From Gammaproteobacteria bacterium (GTDB taxonomy: Bacteria; Pseudomonadota; Gammaproteobacteria; Ga0077554; Ga007554), in the NCBI GenBank assembly GCA_020053945.1, contig JAGVME010000028.1, forward strand, positions 1-44,553: a stretch of DNA of 44,553 nucleotides, in the 5' to 3' direction. The number at the start of each line of letters is the position of its first letter. Position 1 is the first letter of the stretch. Below the pieces are notes generated by a model. The model saw nothing but the letters and a program-made list of their open reading frames with translations, was not told the DNA's origin and searched no databases. A program made the translations under genes and the position numbers. This document shows positions 15,431 through 26,855 of this stretch, piece by piece.

Positions 15431-16738
15431 ATGGATAAACAAGAGTTTGCCAAGCGCCGCGCGCATCTGGTGCGCCACATTGGCAAAGATGGTGTGGCGA
15501 TTCTTCCCTCTGCGCCGCAGGCGTTGCGCAACCGTGACAGTGAATATCCCTACCGTCCCGACAGTGATTTTTATTACCTCACCGGTTTTGCTGAGTCCGA
15601 CGCGGTGGCGGTACTGGTGCCTGGCCGAAAAGAGGGCGCTTATATATTATTTTGCCGTGAGCGTGATCCTAAAATGGAAATCTGGAACGGCCCGCGTGCA
15701 GGACAGGAGGGCGCCCGCGCCCTGTATGGCGCAGACGAAGCTTATCCCATTAGCGAGCTTGATAACATCCTGCCGACCCTGCTGGAGAATCGCCGCACGG
15801 TATTTTATGACATGGGCCGCCAACCGGCGTTTGATCAGCAGCTATTGGGCTGGATTAACCGGGTGCGCGCCAAGTCGCGCAGTGGTGTACGCGCGCCCGT
15901 GGTTTTTTCCTCACTGAGCGAGCCGGTGCATGAAATGCGCTTGTTCAAAAGCACTGCTGAAGTGGCGGCGATGCGGCGCGCGGCGGTGGTGTCCGCCGCC
16001 GCCCATCGCCGTGCCATGCAGGCCTGCAAACCCGGCATGATGGAATACCAGGTCGAGGCCGAATTACTGCATGAGTTTGTGCGCGAAGGCTGCCGGTTTC
16101 CGGCCTATAATCCTATCGTCGGCGGCGGCGCCAACGCCTGCACGCTGCACTATAACGATAATAACGCGCGCCTCAATGACGGGGAGCTGCTGTTGATTGA
16201 TGCCGGTGCGGAGTTTAATTACTACGCCGCTGACATCACCCGCACCTTTCCGGTGAATGGCCGGTTCAGCCCGGAACAAAAAGCGCTTTACGAGTTGGTG
16301 CTCGCCGCGCAATCTGCGGCCATCGACAAAGTGCGCCCCGGCAACCACTGGAACGAGCCACACCAAGCGGCCGTGCGCGTGCTCACCGCCGGTCTGGTGA
16401 AGTTGGGCTTGCTGAGCGGTAAGCCCGCACAGCTCATTAAAGATGAAAGCTACCGCCCGTTTTACATGCACCGCACTGGCCATTGGCTGGGCATGGATGT
16501 GCATGACGTGGGCGATTACAAAGCCGGAAAGGATTGGCGCGCGCTCGAACCCGGCATGGTGCTCACGGTGGAGCCGGGTTTATATATCCCCGCAGGCAGC
16601 GCCAACGTGCCAAAAAAGTGGTGGAACATCGGCATCCGTATTGAAGACGACGTGCTGGTAACTAAACACGGCAATGACGTGCTCACCCGTGGCGCACCTA
16701 AAACCGTGGCGGAGATCGAGGCGTTGATGGTCTCGTGA
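15431..16738 (+). CDS. pepP: Xaa-Pro aminopeptidase (aminopeptidase P II)
   Basis: 435 residues. PepP removes N-terminal residues that precede proline. An aminopeptidase-P N-terminal domain (about 1-135, with YRPDSDFYYLTGF) is followed by the pita-bread metallopeptidase domain. The two-metal site residues are visible in LLIDAGAEFNYYAADITRTFP (two aspartates), YMHRTGHWLGMDVHD (histidine), VLTVEPGLY and GIRIEDDVLV (glutamates). The ATG at 15431 gives the standard N-terminus. It is followed after 7 bases by ubiH, the usual pairing in gammaproteobacteria. Confidence 0.96.
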   Translation: MDKQEFAKRRAHLVRHIGKDGVAILPSAPQALRNRDSEYPYRPDSDFYYLTGFAESDAVAVLVPGRKEGAYILFCRERDPKMEIWNGPRAGQEGARALYGADEAYPISELDNILPTLLENRRTVFYDMGRQPAFDQQLLGWINRVRAKSRSGVRAPVVFSSLSEPVHEMRLFKSTAEVAAMRRAAVVSAAAHRRAMQACKPGMMEYQVEAELLHEFVREGCRFPAYNPIVGGGANACTLHYNDNNARLNDGELLLIDAGAEFNYYAADITRTFPVNGRFSPEQKALYELVLAAQSAAIDKVRPGNHWNEPHQAAVRVLTAGLVKLGLLSGKPAQLIKDESYRPFYMHRTGHWLGMDVHDVGDYKAGKDWRALEPGMVLTVEPGLYIPAGSANVPKKWWNIGIRIEDDVLVTKHGNDVLTRGAPKTVAEIEALMVS

Positions 16739-16745
16739 CACAGCA

Positions 16746-18095
16746 ATGACCTCAAACGATTACGACATCTTGATTATCGGTGGTGGCTTGGTTGGCGCCA
16801 GCTTGGCGTGCGCGCTCGGCAATCAGCCGGGTTTGCGCATCGGCTTGATTGAAGCGGCGCCGTGGGCGGCAGCGGCCCCATCAATGCCAGTCACGGCATC
16901 AGCGGCGTGTATGGCTGCTCTCCAGCTTCCCGCCACTGCGGCGCTTGTGCATCCTGGCACGGCGCAGGATGATGGATGCCCTGAGCCGCCAGCATCTATT
17001 CCTTCCAGCTATGATGACCGCTCCATTGCCTTGGCCTATGGCACGCGCCGCATTTTTGAAGGCATGGGTTTATGGCCGCTGCTGGCTGACAGTACCTCGC
17101 CGATTAAAAAGATTCACGTCTCAGATCGCGGCCACGCCGGGGTCACGCGCCTGGATTGCGCCGATGAAGGCGTAGATGCGATGGGCTATGTGGTGGTGAG
17201 CCGCGTGTTGGGTCAGATGTTGGCGCGCGCGCTGAGAAACGTGCCAAATGTTGATTTGATCTGCCCGGCCTTGCTCACCGACATTGCCATTAACAGTAGC
17301 GGCGCCCAGATTGTCATTGATCAAGCTGGCACACAACGCACGCTCACCGCGCAACTGGTGGTTGCGGCAGACGGCGGCAAATCATCAGTGCGCGAACGCC
17401 TCGGCATCGCCTCAACCACTTGGGACTACCACCAGACCGCCATCATCACCAACATCACCCCGCAATACCACCACAATCAGACGGCCTACGAACGCTTCAC
17501 CGAAAATGGCCCCCTCGCCATGCTGCCCATGAATGACAGCCGCTGCGCCGTCGTCTGGACAGTGGCCAGCGGCCAAGCAGCCAACATCATGCGCATGGAT
17601 GACGACGAATTCCGCCACGGCCTGCAAACCGCGTTTGGTTATCGCCTCGGTAAACTGCAGAAGGTCGGCATGCGCCACGCCTATCCGCTCGCGCTCACCG
17701 CTGCCCGCGAACATGTGCGCCCGCACCTTGCCATCATCGGCAATGCCGCGCATACCTTGCACCCCATCGCGGGGCAAGGCTTTAATCTCGGTCTGCGCGA
17801 TGTCGCCGCCCTCGCGCAAATCGTGGTAGACGCCCGCCGCACCGGGCGCGGCATTGGCAGTATGGATGTCCTGGCGGATTATGCAGATTGGCGCCGCCAC
17901 GATCAGCGCCGCGCCATCGCCTTCACCGATAGCCTGATACGTATCTTCACTAACCCACTGGCGCCTTTTGTGGTGGGGCGTAATCTTGGATTAGTGGCTG
18001 TGGATTTATTGCCGCCACTTAAACATATCTTGGCGCGCCAGACCATGGGCTTGGTGGGAAAGCTGCCGAGACTGGCGCGTGGGTTGGGACTCTAG
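16746..18095 (+). CDS. ubiH: UbiH/UbiF-type FAD-dependent ubiquinone hydroxylase (2-octaprenyl-6-methoxyphenol hydroxylase)
   Basis: 449 residues. It is a flavin monooxygenase of ubiquinone synthesis. The N-terminal dinucleotide fold is IIGGGLVGASLACALG, the second FAD/NADPH motif is VVAADGGKSSVRERLGI, and the third is IIGNAAHTLHPIAGQGFNLGLRD. An insertion of about 45 residues, rich in alanine and proline (about 38-85), separates the first strand from SYDDRSIALAYGTRRIFE; relatives normally go between these points in a short loop. Position after pepP favours the UbiH name, but hydroxylase paralogues are hard to tell apart from sequence. Confidence 0.9.
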   Translation: MTSNDYDILIIGGGLVGASLACALGNQPGLRIGLIEAAPWAAAAPSMPVTASAACMAALQLPATAALVHPGTAQDDGCPEPPASIPSSYDDRSIALAYGTRRIFEGMGLWPLLADSTSPIKKIHVSDRGHAGVTRLDCADEGVDAMGYVVVSRVLGQMLARALRNVPNVDLICPALLTDIAINSSGAQIVIDQAGTQRTLTAQLVVAADGGKSSVRERLGIASTTWDYHQTAIITNITPQYHHNQTAYERFTENGPLAMLPMNDSRCAVVWTVASGQAANIMRMDDDEFRHGLQTAFGYRLGKLQKVGMRHAYPLALTAAREHVRPHLAIIGNAAHTLHPIAGQGFNLGLRDVAALAQIVVDARRTGRGIGSMDVLADYADWRRHDQRRAIAFTDSLIRIFTNPLAPFVVGRNLGLVAVDLLPPLKHILARQTMGLVGKLPRLARGLGL

Positions 18096-18169
18096 TCCCG
18101 CGATCTAATCAATGTAACGCCGGTCATCTTCGTCATACGTCCCACCCACACAATCTGACACCCCATTCT

Positions 18170-19579
<1,410 letters not shown>

Positions 19580-19651
19580 TCAAGGCATGCGAAAAAGCCG
19601 GATTGTTGTACAATGGGATGACAATAATGAAATGCAGGAAGGATTTTAGAC

Positions 19652-20917
19652 GTGCAACCCCATCTTAGCCAGATCGGACAGAAAATGTCCCAGCTCACCG
19701 GTGTCCGCGCCATCATGAAGGACATCATCGAAACCCTCCGGTCAGAACCCGGCAAGTGGGTTAATCTGAGTGCCGGAAACCCGTTGATCTTGCCTGAAGT
19801 CGAAGCCATGTGGCGCGACTACACGCAGCAGCTCCTGGCGGGTCCGCACTTTGGTGAAGTGGTGGGGCGTTATGGCGCAAGCCAGGGCTATGAACCGCTC
19901 ATCGAAGCGGTGGTGGACTGGTTCAATAGTCATTATGGCTGGGGCATTACGCGGCGCAATGTGTTGATTACGCCCGGCAGCCAGTCATTGTATTTTTACG
20001 CCGCGAATTGCCTGGGCGGTGTTGATGCTGATGGTGCATTGCGCAAGATCGTGCTGCCGCTGAGCCCTGACTACACCGGCTACGGCGGCGTGACGCTCAA
20101 TGCCGAAACCTTGCGGGCGTATAAGCCGACTATCGACATCATTGCCCCGCACCGTTTCAAATACCGCCCCGACTTTGCGCAAATGCAGATTGATGGCACC
20201 ACTGGCGCGGTGCTGTTTTCGCGGCCATGCAATCCCACTGGCAATGTGATCAGCGATGCCGAGACGCAACAGATTGTCGACCTTGCGGCACAGCACAACG
20301 TGCCGGTGTTTATTGATTCTGCGTATGCCTTGCCTTTCCCTAATCTGGTATTCACTGAGATGACGCCAGTGTTCGGTGAAAACGTGGTGCATTGCCTCAG
20401 TCTGTCCAAAGTGGGTTTGCCGGGCGAGCGCGTCGGCATTGCGATTGGTGATGAGCGCAACATTCACGCGCTGGAATGTTTTCAGGCCAATGCCAGCATT
20501 CATTCATCACGTTATGGCCAGGCGCTGGCGGCGCAGGCGATTTCATCTGGCGAACTGGCGCGTCTTTCACTGAGCGTGATCAAACCCCATTACCAGCGCA
20601 AAGCCGCGTTGCTCACTGCCGCATTCGACCGCGAAATGCCGCATGATGTGCCGTGGTATTTGCATAAAGCCGAGGGTGCGATTTTTGCCTGGTTGTGGCT
20701 GAAAGACCTGCCCATGACAGATTGGGATGTGTATCGAAAAATCAAGCAGGAGCACGTCATCGTTGTGCCCGGCTCGCCGTTCTTTCCCGGCCTCAATGAA
20801 GATTGGCCGCACAAGCAGCAATGTCTGCGCATCAGCCTTACCGCCAGTGAAGAAGATCTGGAAGCGGGCGCAGCGGCTATTGCGCGGGTGGTGAAAAAGG
20901 TTTACGAACGGGCATGA
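19652..20917 (+). CDS. avtA: Valine-pyruvate aminotransferase (AvtA-type, fold-type I PLP enzyme)
   Basis: 421 residues, starting with GTG. AGGAAGG at 19636-19642, 9 bases upstream, supports it; an internal ATG 33 bases on is the alternative. The protein has the class I/II aminotransferase fold: LSAGNPLILPEV, GRYGASQGYEPLIEAVVDWF, the nucleotide-phosphate and ring-binding region LFSRPCNPTGNV, and SLSKVGLPGERVGIAIG with the Schiff-base lysine. Length and motifs match AvtA, which exchanges the amino groups of valine and alanine with pyruvate and 2-ketoisovalerate. Other transaminase specificities cannot be excluded. It overlaps the PhzF gene as ATGA. Confidence 0.85.
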   Translation: MQPHLSQIGQKMSQLTGVRAIMKDIIETLRSEPGKWVNLSAGNPLILPEVEAMWRDYTQQLLAGPHFGEVVGRYGASQGYEPLIEAVVDWFNSHYGWGITRRNVLITPGSQSLYFYAANCLGGVDADGALRKIVLPLSPDYTGYGGVTLNAETLRAYKPTIDIIAPHRFKYRPDFAQMQIDGTTGAVLFSRPCNPTGNVISDAETQQIVDLAAQHNVPVFIDSAYALPFPNLVFTEMTPVFGENVVHCLSLSKVGLPGERVGIAIGDERNIHALECFQANASIHSSRYGQALAAQAISSGELARLSLSVIKPHYQRKAALLTAAFDREMPHDVPWYLHKAEGAIFAWLWLKDLPMTDWDVYRKIKQEHVIVVPGSPFFPGLNEDWPHKQQCLRISLTASEEDLEAGAAAIARVVKKVYERA

Positions 20918-21792
20918 CCTTGTACAAGTTCAAGCAAGTTGATGTTTTTACCACACGGCCATTTTACGGTAACCCTGTTGCCGTGGTGTTAGATGCCAAC
21001 GGCCTTGATACTGAGGATATGCAGCGCATTGCTGCGTGGACCAATCTTTCTGAAACGACGTTTGTATTGCCTGAGACGGTGGCCGGTGCAGATTATTGTT
21101 TGCGGATTTTTACGCCCAGGCAAGAACTCCCGTTTGCCGGACATCCTACCATTGGCAGTGCGCATGCCATTCTGGAAAGCGGATTGGTAAAACCTGTTGC
21201 GGGGCGTTTAGTGCAGGAATGTGGCGCGGGTTTGCTAGGCTTGCGCGTCGAAGGTGATGGCGCCGACCGACGCATTTTCGTGAAAGTCCCACAACCCAAG
21301 GTACAGCAGATTGATGCAGCTTTTTATGCGGTGATTAATGCAGCGCTGGGCGCGCAAGCGGTTGCCGACGCACCGCCATTGTTAGTGAATGTAGGGCCGG
21401 TATGGCTGGTGGTGGATTTAGGTAATGCGGAAACTGTAAATAATTTACGGCCAGATTTGACCGCCATTGCCCAGCTCAGCGCGCAATTACATATCGCAGG
21501 TATCACAGTGTTTGGCCGCACCCTGGCAACAGATCCCGCGCTATGCGTCAGATCATTTGCGCCCGCATGCGGTGTGCCGGAAGACCCGGTGTGCGGCAGT
21601 GGCAATGCCAGTGTCGCAGCCTTTCTTGCGCACGCGGGCATGCTTGATGCTATCGGCTACCACTATGTGGCAAGCCAGGGCAGGGCGTTAGGACGTGATG
21701 GGCGGGTGTGGGTGCATGTCAACAGGGCGGATTTTTCCGTTGAGATTGGTGGTGCATCGGTGACGTGCATCGATGGTACTTTGAAAAAGTAA
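20914..21792 (+). CDS. PhzF-family isomerase/epimerase
   Basis: 292 residues. The PhzF family has a two-lobed diaminopimelate-epimerase-like fold and includes the phenazine isomerase PhzF, but most chromosomal members have no known substrate. Conserved segments are FKQVDVFTTRPFYGNPVAVV, NLSETTFVLP with the catalytic glutamate, FAGHPTIGSAH, and PEDPVCGSGNASVAAFLA. No phenazine genes are nearby, so phenazine synthesis is not implied. It is translationally coupled to avtA, which suggests a shared amino- or keto-acid role. It ends two bases from the convergent comEC. Confidence 0.93.
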   Translation: MTLYKFKQVDVFTTRPFYGNPVAVVLDANGLDTEDMQRIAAWTNLSETTFVLPETVAGADYCLRIFTPRQELPFAGHPTIGSAHAILESGLVKPVAGRLVQECGAGLLGLRVEGDGADRRIFVKVPQPKVQQIDAAFYAVINAALGAQAVADAPPLLVNVGPVWLVVDLGNAETVNNLRPDLTAIAQLSAQLHIAGITVFGRTLATDPALCVRSFAPACGVPEDPVCGSGNASVAAFLAHAGMLDAIGYHYVASQGRALGRDGRVWVHVNRADFSVEIGGASVTCIDGTLKK

Positions 21793-21794
21793 TA

Positions 21795-24140
21795 CTACTG
21801 TATATGCCAGTATTTACCTCCGGACTGACGGTATGTATCAGGTTTTGTGAGCCCCGTAGGAGCAAGCTTGAAAGTAATGGCTCCATGTTGTGCTGAATCA
21901 AACATCTGCGCATTTAAGGCTTGATAGCGCGCCACTACATCGGCCTTAGGATGGCCGTAGCGATTACGGTAGCCCACCGGAAATAATACATACTGAGGAT
22001 GCACCGCGTCGACAAAATCCTGTGAGGATGAAGTCTTGCTGCCGTGATGTGGCGCCACCAGAATGCGCGCGGATAATGCTTCTGGCTGCGTGTCGAGCAG
22101 CATGCGTTCCGCGCCTTTTTCTATGTCGGCGGGGAGTAAAATGCTGCCCGCGGCAGTGGTGATGCGCAGCACACACGAGCCATCATTTTTATCGCTAATG
22201 GCATCAGCCAATGGATTGATGATAAGAAATTCCACACTATCCCATTGCCATGTTTGGCCGCTGACGCACTGTTCTGCCTGTGGCGTGGACCGTGCCGCAG
22301 GTATTTTCTGCGGCACGCCAGAGAGCGTGCGTTTCACGCTTATTTCCTGGAGTAGCGATTGCGCGCCGCCGATGTGGTCATTGTCGCCATGGCTGATAAT
22401 CAAGGTATCCAGGCGTGTGGCGCCAACACTGCGTAAAAACGGCGCCACCACGGCTTCGCCAGTGTCAAAACTTTCGCTGAAGCGCGGGCCGGTATCGAAT
22501 ACCAATGCATGATTACGGGTGCGCGCCACGGCGGACAAGCCTTGCCCTACATCCAGCAATGTAAACCATACTTCGCCGATGGCAGGTTGCGGAATCGGTT
22601 TAAAAAACATCGGCAGCAGCCACACCCCGCCCAGCCAGCGTACCGGCAAACCTTTGGGTGCCAGTAGCAACGCAACGCCGACCAGTGCTGGGAATAGCGC
22701 CCACCACGGTGGTGTGTGTTGCGTCCATTGTGCCAGTTCGATGCCGGACATCCACTGCAACACAAACCACAAGGCAGCCACACTGTATTCGGCCAGTGAC
22801 AAGAAGACATCACCCAGCGGCGGAACGATCAATACGGTTAATGTACCAAGCAAGGTGAGCGGCACTGACAACACATTCATCCATGGCACAGCAATGAAAT
22901 TAGCCAGCGGTGAAATCAATGAAACCTGTTGAAACATCATGAGCATCACCGGCGCCAGGCCAATCGCAATCAACCAATGCAAACGCCCCCACTGCCACCA
23001 CAATCCACTACCAGTGGTTAATTTACTGATGGCGAGGCGATTGCTCATGGCGAATAAAATCATCGCCACCGTGCCGAACGACAACCAGAACCCTGCTTCC
23101 ATCACCGCCAACGGATCATAGAGCAGCACCAGTAGCAACGCCACCGCCAGGGTATGGCTTAACTGGCGATTGCGTTGCCACAAAATGCCCATCATCACCA
23201 CTATCACCATGATGAGCGCGCGTTGCACCGGCACGGAAAATCCCGCCAGCGCAGCGTAATAAATGGCTCCCGCCAACGCAATCACGGCGGCGGCTTTGGG
23301 CGCGGGAAAACGCAATGGAAACGATCCGGCGCGCGCCCAGCCCCAGCGCGCCAAGAAGAACAGCAGACCCGCAATGAGCGTAATATGCGAGCCGGAAATG
23401 GCGACGAGATGGGTGGTGCCGGTCAGGGCAAATACGTCCCATTGCGTATTGGAGATGGCGCGTTGCTCGCCTATCGCCAGCGCCGTAATCACCCCCGTGT
23501 AGGGGCTGCCGGGCAGCGCGGCCTTGATGCCGTCCGCGAGTTTCTGGCGCAGCCTGTCAATCGCATAGCCGTTTGCATCGCCGCTAATGCGCTGGTTCAC
23601 ACCCTCCGCCCGTACATATCCCGTGGCGCGCAGATGGTGACGAAACAGCCATCCTTCATAATCAAATCCGCCGGGGTTCATCAGGCCGCGCGCCCGTTTC
23701 AGACGTGCTTGCAATTGCCAGGTGTCGCCCACGCGCAGTTCGGGCGGCGGCTGATTTACAGGCTGTGCTTGATACCAATTCAGCAGAATCCGCCCTGGCG
23801 TTGGCTGCGGCATGGCGCCCAAGGTCAGTGACGACACCTCAAATTCAAAGCGCACACCCCGTTCGCGCACGCTGGGAATCGAGGCTATTACGCCAGTGAT
23901 GATCACATCTTCGCCTTCCAGCGCTGGCGCGATGCTGTCCAGGCGGGCGAATGGCCCGTTAATATTCAGTAACGCCCAGAGGAATCCGCATCCCACCAAC
24001 GCGGGTAGACGCAGCCATTTGGCGAACACCACCAACAATACCAATGGAACCAGCAACGCCCCCCAGCGCACGTCTGGCAGTGTTGTAAGTTCCTGCAGAG
24101 CAAGTATGCCCGCCAGAAATGCCAGCGTCCCCAAGCGCAT
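21795..24140 (-). CDS. comEC: DNA internalization competence protein ComEC/Rec2
   Basis: 781 residues. ComEC is the inner-membrane channel that imports single-stranded DNA during natural transformation. An N-terminal DUF4131 region with several spans and an OB-like part (about 1-190) comes first. The central Competence domain follows (about 210-480, many spans, with LVAISGSHITLIAGL). The C-terminal metallo-beta-lactamase-like domain (about 510-760) has its metal motif intact as SHGDNDHIGG and APHHGS. It is full length and unbroken, so DNA uptake is possible if type IV pili and other com genes exist elsewhere. It is divergent from the DUF2062 gene. Confidence 0.95.
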   Translation of the reverse strand: MRLGTLAFLAGILALQELTTLPDVRWGALLVPLVLLVVFAKWLRLPALVGCGFLWALLNINGPFARLDSIAPALEGEDVIITGVIASIPSVRERGVRFEFEVSSLTLGAMPQPTPGRILLNWYQAQPVNQPPPELRVGDTWQLQARLKRARGLMNPGGFDYEGWLFRHHLRATGYVRAEGVNQRISGDANGYAIDRLRQKLADGIKAALPGSPYTGVITALAIGEQRAISNTQWDVFALTGTTHLVAISGSHITLIAGLLFFLARWGWARAGSFPLRFPAPKAAAVIALAGAIYYAALAGFSVPVQRALIMVIVVMMGILWQRNRQLSHTLAVALLLVLLYDPLAVMEAGFWLSFGTVAMILFAMSNRLAISKLTTGSGLWWQWGRLHWLIAIGLAPVMLMMFQQVSLISPLANFIAVPWMNVLSVPLTLLGTLTVLIVPPLGDVFLSLAEYSVAALWFVLQWMSGIELAQWTQHTPPWWALFPALVGVALLLAPKGLPVRWLGGVWLLPMFFKPIPQPAIGEVWFTLLDVGQGLSAVARTRNHALVFDTGPRFSESFDTGEAVVAPFLRSVGATRLDTLIISHGDNDHIGGAQSLLQEISVKRTLSGVPQKIPAARSTPQAEQCVSGQTWQWDSVEFLIINPLADAISDKNDGSCVLRITTAAGSILLPADIEKGAERMLLDTQPEALSARILVAPHHGSKTSSSQDFVDAVHPQYVLFPVGYRNRYGHPKADVVARYQALNAQMFDSAQHGAITFKLAPTGLTKPDTYRQSGGKYWHIQ

Positions 24141-24217
24141 GTTTTTGTTGTATCCTGTATCGTCGGTTGAGCAACTGAACTATCGCCAGTCTCGTACACA
24201 CACAAAACTATAACTTA

Positions 24218-24754
24218 ATGCCCAAGAAATTTATCAAGCGTTACATCCCTGATCACAAAACCATCCGTGATCATAAACACCTGAAATTTTTAGGCAAGTT
24301 GCTGCACGACCCGCGTTTATGGCATCTCAGCCGGCATTCGGTGCCGGGCGCGGTTTCAGTGGGGCTGTTTGCGGCGTTTATTCCAGGCCCGGTGCAAATG
24401 TTGCTGGCGGCGCTGGGTTCCATCATTTTTCGCGTCAACCTGCCACTGGCAATCGCGCTGACGTTCATCACTAACCCCTTTACCGTCCCGCCGATAGCCT
24501 ATTTTTCATATAAAATCGGCACCTGGATCCTGCGCATGCCCGAGCATGAATTTGAAGTTCAAATGTCGATACAATGGTTGTGGGATGAGTTAGGTACGAT
24601 TGGGGGGCCATTTCTGCTCGGCACATTGGTGTTATCACTCACCAGCGCTGTGTTGGGCAACCTGATCATGCGTGGCATGTGGCGGTGGCATATCATGCAA
24701 TATCTGAAAAAAAGAAAGCGGCGAACAGCGCCCCCGCAAAATCCTGCGGAGTAA
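24218..24754 (+). CDS. DUF2062 membrane protein
   Basis: 178 residues. DUF2062 proteins are small inner-membrane proteins of unknown function. A basic N-terminus (1-45) is followed by PGAVSVGLFAAFIPGPVQML and the conserved LPLAIALTFITNPFTVPPIAY. Two or three membrane spans are predicted at about 46-70, 75-105 and 128-155, and the C-terminal tail is basic. It sits between divergent comEC and convergent lolD, a neighbourhood seen in many gammaproteobacteria. Confidence 0.9.
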   Translation: MPKKFIKRYIPDHKTIRDHKHLKFLGKLLHDPRLWHLSRHSVPGAVSVGLFAAFIPGPVQMLLAALGSIIFRVNLPLAIALTFITNPFTVPPIAYFSYKIGTWILRMPEHEFEVQMSIQWLWDELGTIGGPFLLGTLVLSLTSAVLGNLIMRGMWRWHIMQYLKKRKRRTAPPQNPAE

Positions 24755-25435
24755 TTAGCCCCGCAACATCCCGTCATCCAGCCGTAAGGTACGGTCCATC
24801 TTTGCCGCCAACGCCATGTCATGGGTTACCACAATAAAGCTCGTTCGCAGCTCGCGGTTCAGTTCCAGCATTAACCCGTACACATGATCCGCCGTTTTGT
24901 GGTCGAGATTGCCGGTAGGCTCATCGGCCAGCACACACTGCGGTTGTGTGACCAGCGCCCGCGCCACCGCCGCGCGCTGCCGTTCACCCCCTGACAGTTC
25001 GCCGGGTTTATGCGCAAGGCGCGCGCCCAGGCCGACATTTCCCAGCAACGCACGCGCTTTGGCAGATGCTTCGGCCGGGGACGTACCGCGTATCAATAAC
25101 GGCATGGCGACATTTTCCAGCGCCGTAAATTCCGGCAGCAAGTGATGAAACTGGTAAATAAACCCCAGCGACTGATTGCGCAAGCGGCCGCGCTGTATTT
25201 CATTTAACTGCGCCATATTCTGGTTGTTTACCCACACCTCACCCTGGCTCGGCGTATCCAACCCGCCCAGCAAATGCAGCAAGGTGCTCTTGCCCGCGCC
25301 CGAGGTGCCCACAATCGCCACACGCTCGCCGCGCGCCACCGATAAATTAATATCCTTGAGCACATCAACCGCCAAGCCGCCTTCATTAAAAGTCTTGCCC
25401 AGTTGCTGGCACCATAAAACGGCATTGCTATTCAT
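24755..25435 (-). CDS. lolD: Lipoprotein-releasing ABC transporter ATP-binding protein LolD
   Basis: 226 residues. LolD powers release of outer-membrane lipoproteins from the inner membrane to the chaperone LolA. Walker A is [16 protein letters not shown] (about 43-58), the signature is [15 protein letters not shown], and Walker B is [12 protein letters not shown]. Its start overlaps the stop of the permease gene by eight bases, so the two are co-translated. It abuts the convergent DUF2062 gene with no gap, leaving no room for a second permease downstream. Confidence 0.95.
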   Translation of the reverse strand: MNSNAVLWCQQLGKTFNEGGLAVDVLKDINLSVARGERVAIVGTSGAGKSTLLHLLGGLDTPSQGEVWVNNQNMAQLNEIQRGRLRNQSLGFIYQFHHLLPEFTALENVAMPLLIRGTSPAEASAKARALLGNVGLGARLAHKPGELSGGERQRAAVARALVTQPQCVLADEPTGNLDHKTADHVYGLMLELNRELRTSFIVVTHDMALAAKMDRTLRLDDGMLRG

Positions 25436-26678
25436 AACGCAGCGCCTCCGCCGGTTGCGTGCGCGCCGCCTGCCAGGCCGGGTAAAGCGTGGCCAGCAAG
25501 CTCAGCACAAACGACACGCCGCTGATTTTGGCAACATCCAGCCAGCTCATTTCGGAAGGTACCTCTGTAATGTAATAAACCTCTGCCGACAGGAATTTCA
25601 TGCCCAGCAATTGCTCAATCGCCGGCACCACGGTGCCGATATTCAGCGCCAGCGCCACGCCCCCTACGGTGCCGAGCAACGTACCAATCATGCCAATCAC
25701 CAAACCTTGTATCATGAATATCGCCATAATGCTGCGTGGGGAAGAACCCAGCGTGCGTAATATGGCAATATCCGCCTTCTTGTCGGCCACCACCATCACC
25801 AGTGTCGATACAATATTGAACGCTGCTACTGTCACTACCAGCAGCAGGATAATAAACATCGCCGTCTTTTCCATTTGCACCGCGCGAAAATAATTCACAT
25901 TCTCGGTTGTCCAGTTGCTAATCATGTAGCCGATGGGTAATTCCTCAGATAATTGGCGAGTCAGGCGCGGCGCCGCATACAGGTCATCCAATTTCAGGCG
26001 TACACCGCTCACCGCGCCTTCCGTACGCATCAACTTGGCGGCATCATCGAGATGCATCAGCGCCAGCGCACTGTCGTATTCATTCATCCCCGCCTCGAAC
26101 ACCCCTACCACGGTAAAGCGCTTGAAGCGGGGCATGATACCGGCGGGCGTGACATTCGCCTGCGGGGTAAGCAGCGACACCTTCTCACCCATCCCCACGC
26201 CCAAGGCGTTCGCCAGCCCTTTACCCAAAATAATGCCGAATTCCCCGGATTTCAGGTCGCCCAGGCGACCGGCAACCATGTGCGATCCCAAGTCAGACAC
26301 CTTGGGCTCCTCCTCGGGTAAAATCCCGCGAATCAATGTGCCGCTCACCTCCGAACCATTGGCAAGCATCCCCTGGCCATGGATATAAGGTGCCAATCCC
26401 ACCACCTGCGGATAGTGTCCCAACAGGCTCGCCAGCGTCCGCCAGTCTCGCAGCCCCTCATTTCCCACCCCCGTGATAGTGGCATGCGCCACCACCCCCA
26501 GGATGCGATTCCGCACTTCCTTCGAAAACCCATTCATCACTGACAGCACCGTAATCAGCGCCATCACCCCCAGCGCAATGCCCAGCATCGAAATCAGCGA
26601 AATAAACGAAATAAAGTGATTACGCCGCTTGGCGCGCGTGTAGCGCAGGGCAATGAAGAGTTCCAGGGGTTTAATCAT
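25428..26678 (-). CDS. lolC: Lipoprotein-releasing ABC transporter permease, LolC/LolE family
   Basis: 416 residues. N-terminal [20 protein letters not shown] leads into the first membrane span (about 26-50). A large periplasmic MacB-like domain (about 50-265) and three C-terminal spans (about 275-300, 322-350 and 380-400) follow. This is the standard LolC/E layout. It is the only permease in the cluster, where E. coli has lolC-lolD-lolE, so it may work as a homodimer of the LolF type or have its partner elsewhere. A minus-strand TATAAT at 26739-26734 may belong to its promoter. Confidence 0.93.
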   Translation of the reverse strand: MIKPLELFIALRYTRAKRRNHFISFISLISMLGIALGVMALITVLSVMNGFSKEVRNRILGVVAHATITGVGNEGLRDWRTLASLLGHYPQVVGLAPYIHGQGMLANGSEVSGTLIRGILPEEEPKVSDLGSHMVAGRLGDLKSGEFGIILGKGLANALGVGMGEKVSLLTPQANVTPAGIMPRFKRFTVVGVFEAGMNEYDSALALMHLDDAAKLMRTEGAVSGVRLKLDDLYAAPRLTRQLSEELPIGYMISNWTTENVNYFRAVQMEKTAMFIILLLVVTVAAFNIVSTLVMVVADKKADIAILRTLGSSPRSIMAIFMIQGLVIGMIGTLLGTVGGVALALNIGTVVPAIEQLLGMKFLSAEVYYITEVPSEMSWLDVAKISGVSFVLSLLATLYPAWQAARTQPAEALRYE

Positions 26679-26855
26679 AGGGATGAGTCGCGAAGGTATC
26701 CAGAGTGAAAGATTTTTCCAAATTTATCAGTCTATTATACACTTAATAATAGTTATATAAACAACGCGGGGGAGTTATACATGGCCGTCTCCACCACGGG
26801 CGTTTTCACCGCATTTTAAAACATTAAGGAGCGCTCCCCTGGAGTCCTTCATAGG

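Noticed and set aside
15154-15438. 94-codon frame between hemY and pepP
   Set aside because: It spans the promoter and the structured RNA region and looks like random translation; no ribosome binding site.
20914-21792. Phenazine biosynthesis
   Set aside because: Only a PhzF-family gene is present; no other phz genes are nearby and most family members are not phenazine enzymes.
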